A stretch of 32,621 nt of DNA from a bacterium (GCA_029559475.1 JAKQBN010000063.1:1-32621), one strand, 5' to 3'. Counted from the stretch's first letter, positions 1 to 7,521 are shown. A program made the numbers and translations. Notes: generated from the sequence alone by a model not told the origin.

Positions 1-521
1 ACGAAAAGCAGGGAGAATATATTTTCCGCTTTTGTAAAATGGCTTATGAAAAATATCTGGAACGCGAAAGAAAATCCGCAGCCTAAGGTAAAAAGATCTC
101 CTTTATTGAATGAAAGCGAACTGAAGTCGCTCACCGAAAGCAGAAATACTCCTACGAACGCGATAATAACACTCAAATATACTTTCGCGGTGATCTTTTT
201 CTTCCAAAGAGCCATCTCTATGAAAGGCAGGAAAAGAATATATGTCGCCGTCAGAAAGCCCGAATTCGATGCGGTAGTATATTGAAGTCCGATCACCTGT
301 AATAACATCGAAAAACCATTGATGCCGCCGATCACGCCGCCCTTATAAAGCATCTCCTTATTAATGCTGATCTTTTTTCTGAAAATTATGCCGAAAATTA
401 TGCCTGCGAGGAGAAATCTGAACGATATCAAAAAACTGACTGAAAAGACCTCAAGAAGTATCTTGCCGAAAATGAACGTTGAAGCCCAGAGAAGGTTTAT
501 TATTATAAGTATGAATATCAT
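1..521 (-). CDS. EamA/DMT-family transporter, partial (C-terminus outside window)
   Basis: Reading the minus strand from ATG 521-519 gives 173 uninterrupted codons running off the left edge. The product starts MIFILIIINLLWASTFIFGK and is a string of hydrophobic helices separated by short basic turns (RKK, WKKKI). Visible marks of an EamA half are the N-terminal NLLWASTFIFGK segment, an early SFRFLLAG helix and a later LQYTTASNSGFLTATYILFLP stretch, which is the usual position of the conserved A-x-x-A-x-F-L region. About five of the expected ten membrane helices are present. EamA proteins export metabolites or amino acids across the inner membrane; the substrate cannot be read here. A GGAG ribosome site (530-527) lies 5 bases before the ATG and a good promoter lies at 588-558. 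It is divergent from dnaB. Confidence 0.85.
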   Translation of the reverse strand, partial: MIFILIIINLLWASTFIFGKILLEVFSVSFLISFRFLLAGIIFGIIFRKKISINKEMLYKGGVIGGINGFSMLLQVIGLQYTTASNSGFLTATYILFLPFIEMALWKKKITAKVYLSVIIAFVGVFLLSVSDFSSLSFNKGDLFTLGCGFSFAFQIFFISHFTKAENIFSLLF

Positions 522-557
522 TTTCGCTCCGGGTTATATGCAATTTCAAACAGCGGT

Positions 558-588
558 CAAATTTATGTTATTTCGGGATTTATAGCAA
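558..588 (-). promoter_or_regulatory. Promoter of the EamA transporter gene
   Basis: On the minus strand, TTGCTA (588-583) is followed after exactly 17 bases by TAAATTTG (565-558). The -10 box matches the Bacteroidetes-type TAnnTTTG motif. A start point near 551 would give a leader of about 30 bases before the ATG at 521. Confidence 0.6.
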
Positions 589-701
589 GAATTTTATGAA
601 TTATAAACGAAATTCACAGCGGCTGTTTTTGAAATTTCGCCCGGATATTCAGGCACGGGCCGGAATTTGTTCACAGAATCGAAATTAATTCGAGTTTTTA
701 A

Positions 702-732
702 TTGAATTGAATGGAGTTTAGACTTATCTTTC
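702..732 (+). promoter_or_regulatory. Promoter of dnaB
   Basis: TTGAAT (702-707), a 17-base spacer and TATCTTTC (725-732). The start point near 737 lies downstream of an upstream in-frame ATG at 711, so the longer reading of dnaB would not be in the message. This supports the ATG at 771. Confidence 0.55.
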
Positions 733-770
733 CTGTCCATTTCACAAATAAATTACAAAACGGAGATGCC

Positions 771-2138
771 ATGAGTGATGATCTTAAAAAAATACCGCCT
801 CACGATATAGAAATTGAAAAAGCCCTCCTATGCTGCATAATGATGGATGAGGACTGGAATGAAAAGCTGAAGGAGATATATCTTAAGGATGAATACTTTT
901 ATTTAAAGCAGCACAGGTATATTTTCGAGGCGGCAAAACAGCTTATTAACGAGAATAACAAGGCGGACCTTTTAAGCCTGAAAGATCAGCTTCACAAGAA
1001 CGGAAAGCTTACGGAAGCGGGCGGAGCGGCATATTTAGGCGAAGTACTTGACGCAGTGCCTACTAGCGCGAACATCAGGCATTATGCCGCGATCGTGGAA
1101 AACAAGTTCCTTCTGAGGTCTTTAATAAATGTGAGTACGGACTCAATTACGGCCGCGTTCAGAGAAGAAAAAAATGCGACAGAGCTTCTGGATAAGCTCT
1201 CCGGGGATATATTCAGCCTCGCGGAACAGAAGAACAGAAGCGTTCCGCAGCTTATAGACAAAGTCGTAATGGAAACTTTTAACCAGATAGAAAAATGGGC
1301 TGAAAAAAAGGGAGACATTTCAGGTGTGACTTCGGGTTATCACGAGCTTGACGAATACACCGCGGGATGGCAGAAAAGCAACCTGATAGTACTTGCGGCG
1401 AGACCGAGTATGGGTAAAACCCAGCTTGCTCTAAATTTTGCGATAAACGCGGCAAAATCAGCGGATAAGGTTCCCGTAGCGATTTTCAGTATCGAGATGG
1501 GCAGAAAAGAGCTTGCAATGAGGCTGATGTCCATGGTGTCAAACGTTAGTTTAAAAAAGCTGAGGACAGGGAATCTCGCTGAGAACGAATGGACTGCTCT
1601 CGGGCTCGGTATGGGCGAACTTGGTCAACTGCCTATCTATATTGACGACTCATCATCTTTAAATGTTCTCGAATTAAGAACAAAAGCAAGAAGGCTGAAG
1701 CAGGACAAGAATATCGGGTTTATTGTAGTCGATTACATCGGTCTGATGGAGACCGATTCGGATGTCGAAAGGCACGAAGGTATATCAAGGATATCCAGAT
1801 CATTAAAAGGGTTGTCGAAAGAGCTCGACATTCCGATACTAGTTCTTTCACAGCTTAACAGGGAGGTCGATAAACGCCAGGATAAAAAACCGATCCTGTC
1901 TGACTTAAGGGAGTCCGGCGCTATCGAGCAGGATGCCGATCTTGTACTTTTCATTCTCCGTCCTGAATTTTACGGGATAAAAGGACCTGACGGTAAAGAT
2001 CAGGAAGGGCTGGCAGAAATTATTATCGGAAAACAGAGATCGGGTCCTACAGGATCGGTTTTCCTTCATTTCGATAAAAAATTTCTCAAGTTCGAAGACA
2101 ATATCGACAGGTTCGCCGGCGGCAAATACGACCTGTAG
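771..2138 (+). CDS. dnaB: Replicative DNA helicase DnaB
   Basis: 455 aa, normal length for DnaB, the hexameric ATP-driven helicase that unwinds the replication fork. The N-terminal domain (about 8-150) opens with the typical PPHDIEIEKALL, where the first acylatable-looking helix recruits primase in other species. The RecA-like C-terminal domain has Walker A ARPSMGKT (210-217), Walker B FIVVDYIGLM, the LSQLNREVDKR segment and the SDLRESGAIEQDAD region. The ATG at 771 was chosen because a GGAG site lies 5 bases upstream and the promoter at 702-732 starts transcription after the earlier in-frame ATG at 711. No intein or insertion is visible. It is transcribed away from the EamA gene and is separated from the next gene by 85 bases holding another promoter. 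Confidence 0.96.
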   Translation: MSDDLKKIPPHDIEIEKALLCCIMMDEDWNEKLKEIYLKDEYFYLKQHRYIFEAAKQLINENNKADLLSLKDQLHKNGKLTEAGGAAYLGEVLDAVPTSANIRHYAAIVENKFLLRSLINVSTDSITAAFREEKNATELLDKLSGDIFSLAEQKNRSVPQLIDKVVMETFNQIEKWAEKKGDISGVTSGYHELDEYTAGWQKSNLIVLAARPSMGKTQLALNFAINAAKSADKVPVAIFSIEMGRKELAMRLMSMVSNVSLKKLRTGNLAENEWTALGLGMGELGQLPIYIDDSSSLNVLELRTKARRLKQDKNIGFIVVDYIGLMETDSDVERHEGISRISRSLKGLSKELDIPILVLSQLNREVDKRQDKKPILSDLRESGAIEQDADLVLFILRPEFYGIKGPDGKDQEGLAEIIIGKQRSGPTGSVFLHFDKKFLKFEDNIDRFAGGKYDL

Positions 2139-2158
2139 GTCAGACGGGAATAATTTTC

Positions 2159-2189
2159 TTGACTTATCGGCGTATCTTTATCAAATTTA
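2159..2189 (+). promoter_or_regulatory. Probable promoter of the YihY/metallo-hydrolase pair
   Basis: TTGACT (2159-2164), 17 bases, then CAAATTTA (2182-2189). The -10 box differs from TAnnTTTG in its first T and last G. A leader of about 30 bases would precede the ATG at 2224. This is weaker than the other promoters listed. Confidence 0.4.
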
Positions 2190-2223
2190 TATGATATAAA
2201 ATCAATAATTAAGAGAATTTGCG

Positions 2224-3537
2224 ATGGATATAAAGACAAAAATTAAAAAAGCACAGGATTTTATAAAGAAGGACCTGTGGTTTCTGGATATCGAGCATCA
2301 TGTTTCAGGAGTAAGCAAATTCTTTATAAACGAACTGAGGATGGCAATACTTGTCGTAAAACTTTCTGATAAAAATTTTATTCTTAGCAGAGCTTCCGCA
2401 CTTGCATTTACAACCCTTTTGTCTCTTATTCCTGTCCTTGCCATACTCTTCATGTTCTTTAAGGCTTTCGGCGGAAACCTGGTCGAAACGAAGATAAAAC
2501 CGATGATCTATGAATATCTGACGGCAGGCATGGGCGACAGCATAAGCGGGTATATCGATTCGTTCCTCGGTTCAGCCACTGTCGACACTCTCGGAAGCAT
2601 CGGTTTTATATTCCTACTCGGAGCGGTTTATTCTATCCTTTCATCCATAGAATCATCCTTCAACGCAATATTCCAGGTCAGGAAGAACAGAAATCCGGTC
2701 GAGATGCTGAAAACATATCTGACGATAATATTCGTAGCGCCTGTACTTATGATAATGTCGCTCTGGCTTACTTCAAGGCTTGAGTATTACATCAGATCGA
2801 GCGAGATCTTAGGCGGACTATTCTCTTTTATGATGTTTTATCTTACTCCTTATATCCTCATGATCCTGATGTTCCTTTTTCTGATAGTAATTATTCCGAA
2901 CACGAAAGTTAAATTTTTAAATGCGCTTGTCGGAGCAGTGGCAGGAGCGGTCAGTATGATCCTCTTAAAAGCGCTTTTTATTCATTACACGAAACTTGCC
3001 GTCAGCTACAACGTTATCTACGGTTCGATAGCTGCGGTCCCGTTCTTTATGCTCTGGCTTTATTTTTCATGGATAGTGGTTCTTGTCAGCGTTCAGATCA
3101 CGTATGTGCGTCAGAATGTTCATAACCTTACCCATATCGAGCAGAACCTTTTATCGAACAGGGTCGACAGAACAAGGATCGCTCTCATGGTCATTATCAA
3201 GATCGCGAAGAATTTTATAGCAGGAAAAGAGCAGTCATCCAAGCTTGAGATCAGCAGAGAGCTGGATATTCCTGTGTTGGAAATTACGGAATGCCTTCAT
3301 CATCTGGAGCAGAGCGGCCTTATCGTCGAGATCGCTAAAAAGCACGAATCCTACACTCTCAACCTTCCTCTGGAGAGCCTTACTATAGGCAGGATCACCG
3401 ATACCGTCGATCTAATGTTCATTGAGAACAAGAATTTTAAGAGCGAGAAAAATTTTAAGGAGATATCGAAAATTATTTCCGACAACCGGATAATCGCCGA
3501 CAAAGATGCTCCATTAACGTCATTTTTTGAAAAATGA
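2224..3537 (+). CDS. YihY/BrkB-family inner membrane protein with C-terminal winged helix
   Basis: 437 aa. Residues about 35-310 form the YihY/BrkB membrane domain with six hydrophobic segments; SRASALAFTTLLSLIPVLA, the family's first-helix signature, and the late segment NVIYGSIAAVPFFMLWLYFSW are both clear. The family was once called ribonuclease BN in error, and its function is still uncertain. The rest, about 315-437, is soluble and looks like a winged helix (KLEISRELDIPVLEITECLHHLEQSGLI, then a short wing), which makes the protein about 140 residues longer than E. coli YihY. Longer versions with this tail occur in other phyla. The last codons overlap the start of the metallo-hydrolase gene by 4 bases (ATGA), so the two are probably translated together. 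The ribosome site is weak (AAGAGAA). Confidence 0.88.
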   Translation: MDIKTKIKKAQDFIKKDLWFLDIEHHVSGVSKFFINELRMAILVVKLSDKNFILSRASALAFTTLLSLIPVLAILFMFFKAFGGNLVETKIKPMIYEYLTAGMGDSISGYIDSFLGSATVDTLGSIGFIFLLGAVYSILSSIESSFNAIFQVRKNRNPVEMLKTYLTIIFVAPVLMIMSLWLTSRLEYYIRSSEILGGLFSFMMFYLTPYILMILMFLFLIVIIPNTKVKFLNALVGAVAGAVSMILLKALFIHYTKLAVSYNVIYGSIAAVPFFMLWLYFSWIVVLVSVQITYVRQNVHNLTHIEQNLLSNRVDRTRIALMVIIKIAKNFIAGKEQSSKLEISRELDIPVLEITECLHHLEQSGLIVEIAKKHESYTLNLPLESLTIGRITDTVDLMFIENKNFKSEKNFKEISKIISDNRIIADKDAPLTSFFEK

Positions 3538-4595
3538 AGTATTTAAAATATTTTATTTTCTTATTCTTTTATCTGTTCATTTCCTGCGAGGACAGGATAT
3601 TTGTCGAAAAAAAGCCCGATATTGTTCTAAACTCGGGTAAGTATAATTTCGATGCGGCAGGCTATGATTTCGATAGAGTGATCTTTTCGAAAGACAGCTC
3701 TGTAATTGAACTTGTGAGATGTAAAGAATCAGAGGCTGATCTTTATATTCTGGACAATGAGGATCCCGGAATTTATGATATGTTCGTGATATCCGGCACA
3801 GATACTGTTTGTTCCCGTGAAGTTTTTATCGGCACAACGGACCACGAAGCTTTAAATATCTCTGTTCTTGACGTTAAACAGGGCGACAGTTTTATTATTA
3901 CGCCACCTGACGGCCTATCTTCCGTTATGGACGGCGGTTACGGAACTCTTGGTATTGAATCATGGCAGGGATCCGGATCGAAGATATTATTGAATGAACT
4001 TATTTCGCGGAATATCAGCGAATTAAAATACGTTGTCGAGACCCATCACGATAAAGATCATTACGGCGGACTTTATGACTTATATGACAGCGGGATAATC
4101 AGTTATTCTGATTCATTGAGTTACAGGGATTCTCTGCCCGCGTTCGGCGATACTCTGTATTTTTCTGAAACTGTGAAGGGAGTGATCCTTCATTACGGAG
4201 ATCTTCCGAGCGATCCGTCCACTTCTGAAAATGACAGGTCGTTATCTTTAAAAATGATATTTCATGATTTTGAGATGATCTTTACTGGTGATATCGAAGA
4301 AGATGCGGAAGATGTAATTCTTACCCGCGGATTGCTCGATCCTCTTGAGGATTACGAGATATTAAAAGTCGCTCATCATGGAAGTTCATCCAGTTCGACA
4401 CAGCCTTTCCTCGATGCTGTAATGCCGTTATATTCCATAATATCGGTCGGATACGGTAATGATTACGGCCATCCGACAGCAAATGTACTTGACCGTCTGA
4501 TTTCTAAAGGTTCAAATGTTTTGCGTACCGACCTGAACGGAACTGTCGAGATCTATTCCGACGGCAGTTTTTTTCAGGTGTCATGTAGAAAATAA
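3534..4595 (+). CDS. ComEC/Rec2-like metallo-beta-lactamase-fold lipoprotein
   Basis: 353 aa. The N-terminus is a lipoprotein signal peptide with lipobox LFISC and lipidated Cys18, so the protein should be anchored on the outer face of a membrane. Residues about 105-350 form a metallo-hydrolase domain of the ComEC C-terminal type: LDVKQGDSF, a metal site HHDKDH (171-176, H-x-D-x-D-H as in ComEC rather than H-x-H-x-D-H), FTGDIEEDAE, VAHHGSSSSS and GHPTANV. There are no competence membrane helices, so this is the soluble domain alone. In ComEC this domain is thought to degrade one DNA strand during uptake; secreted stand-alone homologues are mostly uncharacterised. The gene starts inside the stop of the YihY gene (ATGA). 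Nothing like a T-run terminator follows; the repeat module at 4602 begins 7 bases after the stop. Confidence 0.85.
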   Translation: MKYLKYFIFLFFYLFISCEDRIFVEKKPDIVLNSGKYNFDAAGYDFDRVIFSKDSSVIELVRCKESEADLYILDNEDPGIYDMFVISGTDTVCSREVFIGTTDHEALNISVLDVKQGDSFIITPPDGLSSVMDGGYGTLGIESWQGSGSKILLNELISRNISELKYVVETHHDKDHYGGLYDLYDSGIISYSDSLSYRDSLPAFGDTLYFSETVKGVILHYGDLPSDPSTSENDRSLSLKMIFHDFEMIFTGDIEEDAEDVILTRGLLDPLEDYEILKVAHHGSSSSSTQPFLDAVMPLYSIISVGYGNDYGHPTANVLDRLISKGSNVLRTDLNGTVEIYSDGSFFQVSCRK

Positions 4596-4601
4596 TAATT
4601 A

Positions 4602-4729
4602 GCTCGACATAAATTCATCTCCAAACGGACCCTTTCTCATCAGTCCGATTACTACTTTAAAGCATTTTCCGTACCGGCAGGTAAAGAGGGGTAAACGGGA
4701 TCCGTTTGGTTATGAATTATGTCTCGCCG
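4602..4729 (+). repeat. Dispersed repeat, module 1, copy A (inverted relative to copy B)
   Basis: 128 bases. The reverse complement of 11364-11491 is also 128 bases and matches without gaps except for about 15 substitutions (about 88% identity by hand alignment). The module is itself a large imperfect palindrome: GACATAAATTCATCTCCAAA near its left end is repeated in inverted form near its right end with one indel and a few changes, and a smaller TACC-GGCA-GGTA hairpin sits inside. It holds no reading frame. It fills most of the 471-base gap between the lipoprotein gene and the RapZ-like gene, together with module 2 and a terminator; 4878-5033 shows nothing else that I can support. Confidence 0.85.
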
Positions 4730-4752
4730 TATGACCGGTGGAGGTTGTAATG

Positions 4753-4877
4753 ACCCGATATAATTCGTTACGGATCGACATCCGTTACGTATTTGATCCC
4801 GCTGGTACGTGTTGATTGCATAGAAGTTATTGAGAGGATGGCTGCAGGATGAGATCCGGAATGAAGTTATACCGGGT
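4753..4877 (+). repeat. Dispersed repeat, module 2, copy A
   Basis: 125 bases, matched by the reverse complement of 11164-11288 (also 125 bases) with about 20 substitutions (about 84% identity). The ends are inverted repeats: ACCCGATATAATTC on the left, GAAGTTATACCGGGT on the right. In copy B the same ends read ACCTT and AAGGT, so both arms changed together. It follows module 1 after 23 bases; in copy B the gap is 75 bases, with recognisable similarity at its module 1 edge, which suggests a deletion here. Confidence 0.85.
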
Positions 4878-5033
4878 CTGCTATAAATGCTGAGATTTTC
4901 TATTTTGATAAAACTAAGGCTGAATAAACAAATGTATAAAAAATTGGAACTTTATTAAAATGCCGGTTGTATAAGAGTGGTAATAAGCTTTGGCGAACAC
5001 TTCACATAACATACCTCCTACTCTCACTCAACA

Positions 5034-5058
5034 AAGCCCCGGTCCGAAAACGGGGCTT
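5034..5058 (-). terminator. Hairpin after the RapZ-like gene, probable terminator
   Basis: A perfect 8-base-pair stem, AAGCCCCG (5034-5041) and CGGGGCTT (5051-5058), with a 9-base loop, 9 bases beyond the stop codon of the minus-strand RapZ-like gene. The trailing T-run is short on both strands (CTTTG on minus, CTTCTCCTTTT on plus), so it could stop transcription from either side with modest strength. Confidence 0.6.
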
Positions 5059-5066
5059 CTCCTTTT

Positions 5067-5468
5067 CTATAACTCGGTATGTTCGACGCTAACGCTAAAC
5101 CCTTTCGAAGACATCATCTTAACGAACTCCTCGGCGCAGAAAACAGAACGGTGACGGCCGCCCGTACATCCGAAAGAAACCTGAATGTTGGAAAAACCAC
5201 GCTCGAGATACGATTCGGCTGCCTTTTCGACCATTCTTGCGCAATCCTCGACAAAACTTTTCACTGAACGGTATTCAGAGAAAAATGAAATGATCTGTTT
5301 ATCTAGTCCAGTATATTCTCTGAGCGTAAGATCATGGAACGGATTCGGTAAAAATCTGCAGTCGAAAACAAAACCGCCTCCGTCTCCGAACTCATTCTCG
5401 GGAATACCGCTCTTCTGATAACCGAAAGAATAAACAGATATTTTTAAGTTCTGATGATTGGTTTTCAT
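5067..5468 (-). CDS. Stand-alone RapZ C-terminal domain protein
   Basis: 133 aa. The whole protein corresponds to the C-terminal domain of the RNase adapter RapZ (YvcJ family): SFGYQKSGIP, GFVFDCRFLPNP (32-43), the TGLD turn (53-56) and GCTGGRHRSV (100-109) are in order and spaced as in RapZ. The N-terminal P-loop kinase-like domain of full RapZ is missing, and the ATG at 5468 is preceded by a promoter only 28 bases upstream, so this is not a truncation. In E. coli this domain binds small RNAs and the LPS/peptidoglycan precursor sensor sugar GlcN6P. Stand-alone copies are known in FCB bacteria, sometimes near nucleotidyl- or phosphotransferases; none is adjacent here. The exact role is not known. 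Confidence 0.88.
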   Translation of the reverse strand: MKTNHQNLKISVYSFGYQKSGIPENEFGDGGGFVFDCRFLPNPFHDLTLREYTGLDKQIISFFSEYRSVKSFVEDCARMVEKAAESYLERGFSNIQVSFGCTGGRHRSVFCAEEFVKMMSSKGFSVSVEHTEL

Positions 5469-5495
5469 AATAATCCCGGATTTTCTTTAACATAT

Positions 5496-5526
5496 CAAAT
5501 GTAATAAATTTATTTCAATAATCCAA
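5496..5526 (-). promoter_or_regulatory. Promoter of the RapZ-like gene
   Basis: Minus strand: TTGGAT (5526-5521), 17-base spacer, TACATTTG (5503-5496), a full TAnnTTTG box. The predicted leader is about 20 bases. The -35 box lies 7 bases from the -35 box of the divergent promoter at 5534, so the two polymerases share one site. Confidence 0.55.
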
Positions 5527-5533
5527 CACGCAA

Positions 5534-5564
5534 TTGACATTTGAATTACTTTCACTTAACTTTA
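5534..5564 (+). promoter_or_regulatory. Promoter of the exported protein/nadE run
   Basis: TTGACA (5534-5539), 17-base spacer, TAACTTTA (5557-5564). The start point falls near 5569. This lies after an upstream in-frame ATG at 5534, supporting translation from the ATG at 5615. Confidence 0.55.
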
Positions 5565-5614
5565 TTATAGTATTTAAGTATAAAGAGTTATCATTAACCA
5601 AAACGGAGAAAAAA

Positions 5615-6181
5615 ATGAAAAAATTATTATTCACTGCGTTAACAGCGGTTTTTCTGACTGCGAACGCGATCGATCTGGATGCGATAAAACCAAAGACGGG
5701 CGATGCGGAATTCGACACCCATCTCAACGAAATGAACGTGATGGAAAAGGCTAGGCTGGAGCTTTTTAAAGCCGAGACCGCAAAAGAGTATAAAGTCGAA
5801 AAAAGCCTTATCGACAAAGCGCTTGATCTTAAGAAAATGCAACCGGCTGATGTTTATATGACGATGGAACTCGCAAAAGTTTCAAAGAAAAATCCCGAAG
5901 AAGTGATGAAAATTTACGGCGAGAACAAGGAAAAAGGCTGGGGCGAGATCGCAAAAAAACTGGGAATAAAGCCCGGATCAAAAGAGTTTAAAAGGCTCAA
6001 AGCTAAGACAAAGTTCAAAAAAGAAAGAGGCAAACGCGAAAGGCTGAAAAAAGAAGATGCTGACGCAAAAAAAGCATATGATGAAAAAGCTAAAGAATTA
6101 AAACCTGAAGATGCAAAACCGCAAAAGATAGATAAAAGCGCGATTAAGCCGGTAAAGGAATCTAAACAGGGTAAAAGATAA
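5615..6181 (+). CDS. Exported lysine-rich helical protein, function unknown
   Basis: 188 aa from the ATG at 5615, which has a GGAG site 7 bases upstream and begins a clear signal peptide (MKKLLFTALTAVFLTANA, cleavage before IDLDA). The mature protein is very rich in Lys and Glu and predicted almost entirely helical. A stretch near 113-129, EKGWGEIAKKLGIKPGS, resembles a motif found in several poorly studied exported proteins of diderm bacteria. The last 60 residues are low-complexity, alternating K, E, D and A, with no fold signature. A periplasmic location is expected. It is the first gene of the plus-strand run into nadE (24 bases downstream) and has its own promoter. I do not recognise a family with a known function. 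Confidence 0.75.
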   Translation: MKKLLFTALTAVFLTANAIDLDAIKPKTGDAEFDTHLNEMNVMEKARLELFKAETAKEYKVEKSLIDKALDLKKMQPADVYMTMELAKVSKKNPEEVMKIYGENKEKGWGEIAKKLGIKPGSKEFKRLKAKTKFKKERGKRERLKKEDADAKKAYDEKAKELKPEDAKPQKIDKSAIKPVKESKQGKR

Positions 6182-6205
6182 TAAACCATACTGGAGGGGA
6201 AGCCG

Positions 6206-6979
6206 ATGCTTTCCATAAATGAAGAAAGAACGGTCGAGAGAATTGAAGAATGGATGCAGAAGATATTCAGGAAGGCCAATTTTACAAAAGCCGTCCTCGG
6301 ATTGTCGGGAGGTATAGATTCAGCGGTAGTAGCGTATCTGGCCGTCAGAGCGCTCGGGAAAGATAATGTTTACTGCGTAAAAATGCCTTACCGGACAAGT
6401 AATCCGCAGTCCGTTAAAGACGCCGACAGAATGATAGAACTTTTAGGTGTAAGATCAATGACGGTAGATATCTCCCCGGCCGTCGATGCATTTTCCGAAT
6501 CGCTTAATGACGTATCACCTGCAAGGCTCGGTAACATTATGGCCAGATGCAGGATGATAACGCTTTTCGATCTGTCAGCGGGACTGGAAGCTCTTGTGCT
6601 CGGAACGAGTAATAAGACAGAAAGGCTTCTCGGGTACGGAACGCTTCACGGAGACCTCGCTTCAAGCGTAAATCCTCTGGGCGACCTGTATAAAACGCAG
6701 GTCTGGGCGCTGGCAAAATATCTCGGGATACCTCAGGATATAATAGACAAAAAACCTTCAGCCGACCTTGTTGAAGGGCAGACGGACGAGAAAGATTTCG
6801 GGTTCACGTACAGGCAGGCGGACGACGTTCTTGACGCGATCCTTGACGAAAAACACAGTAAGCTTGATACGATAAACCTCGGCTATACTATGGATCAGAT
6901 CGACGAGGTTCTGAACAGGGTCGAGCACAACAAATATAAAGCGGAAATCCCGTATATTTTTCAGCTGCGGGTAGTTTGA
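6206..6979 (+). CDS. nadE: NH3-dependent NAD+ synthetase
   Basis: 257 aa, the size of the ammonia-dependent class; there is no N-terminal glutaminase domain, so it should use free ammonia to turn nicotinic acid adenine dinucleotide into NAD+ with ATP. The PP-loop SGGIDS lies at 34-39. GTSNKTERLLGYGTLHGD, the segment that holds the dinucleotide and ATP, follows in the middle, then the SADLVEGQTDE loop. A strong GGAGGGG site lies 8 bases before the ATG. The TGA stop overlaps the ATG of gmhB by one base (TGATG), indicating coupled translation. Confidence 0.93.
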   Translation: MLSINEERTVERIEEWMQKIFRKANFTKAVLGLSGGIDSAVVAYLAVRALGKDNVYCVKMPYRTSNPQSVKDADRMIELLGVRSMTVDISPAVDAFSESLNDVSPARLGNIMARCRMITLFDLSAGLEALVLGTSNKTERLLGYGTLHGDLASSVNPLGDLYKTQVWALAKYLGIPQDIIDKKPSADLVEGQTDEKDFGFTYRQADDVLDAILDEKHSKLDTINLGYTMDQIDEVLNRVEHNKYKAEIPYIFQLRVV

Positions 6980-7521
6980 TGCACAAAGCGGTTTTTCTGG
7001 ACAGGGACGGAACGGTCAATGTTGACAAAAATTATCTTATCAGGATAGAGGATTTTGAATTCGAGGCAGGCGTTCCTGCTGCATTGAAATACCTGTATGA
7101 CAAGGGATACAAGCTTATCATAATCTCAAATCAATCAGGCATCGCAAGGGGATATTTTTCGGTCAATGATGTTGAAAAACTTCACGAACGTATCCGTAAT
7201 GAAGCTGAAAAACGCGGATTTTCGTTCGCGGGTATATATTACTGCCCCCATTATGCTGAAGGATCTGTCCCTGAATATTCGATCGATTGCGAATGCAGAA
7301 AACCCGGAACTGCTCTTATCGAAAAAGCAATGGTGGAGCACGATATCGACAGAAATGAATCCTATATGATAGGTGATAAAAAGGCTGATATAACAGCGGG
7401 GAAAAATGCCGGTCTTACGACGATACTTGTAGGCACGGGATACGGTAAACAAACGGCTGAAACTTTCAGGGAATATGATTTTTACATCGAATATTTATCG
7501 GAAATAAAAAAAATAATCTGA
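6979..7521 (+). CDS. gmhB: D-glycero-D-manno-heptose 1,7-bisphosphate 7-phosphatase (HAD family)
   Basis: 180 aa from ATG 6979. HAD motif I is FLDRDGTVN with nucleophile Asp8 and acid Asp10; motif II is ISNQSG; motif IV is MIGDKKADI. The zinc loop typical of GmhB is present, CPH in the YYCPHYAE segment and CEC in DCECRKPG. The enzyme removes the 7-phosphate of heptose bisphosphate during LPS core heptose synthesis in the cytosol. Histidinol phosphatases share the fold, but the order of motifs and the lone domain favour GmhB. No other heptose gene is in the window, but lptD and lpxB support an LPS context. It overlaps nadE by one base and is followed after 13 bases by the next gene, so all are probably one transcript. 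Confidence 0.88.
   Translation: MHKAVFLDRDGTVNVDKNYLIRIEDFEFEAGVPAALKYLYDKGYKLIIISNQSGIARGYFSVNDVEKLHERIRNEAEKRGFSFAGIYYCPHYAEGSVPEYSIDCECRKPGTALIEKAMVEHDIDRNESYMIGDKKADITAGKNAGLTTILVGTGYGKQTAETFREYDFYIEYLSEIKKII

Noticed and set aside
711-770. Longer dnaB start at 711
   Set aside because: It lacks a ribosome site and lies upstream of the predicted transcription start; the family N-terminus begins near 771.
4753-4848. Shared open frame in module 2 of both repeats, ending MAAG-stop
   Set aside because: Differences between the copies are mostly amino-acid changing and conservation continues past the stop, so it is not under coding selection.
4914-5012. 32-codon minus-strand frame after an AGGAGG sequence
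   Set aside because: The ATG is only one base from AGGAGG, the next ATG is followed by TGA, and the peptide is low in information. The site may be chance.
4596-5066. tRNA or rRNA gene in the intergenic regions
   Set aside because: No T-arm or cloverleaf could be found in this gap or in 11110-11566, and the sequence is explained by the repeats and a terminator.
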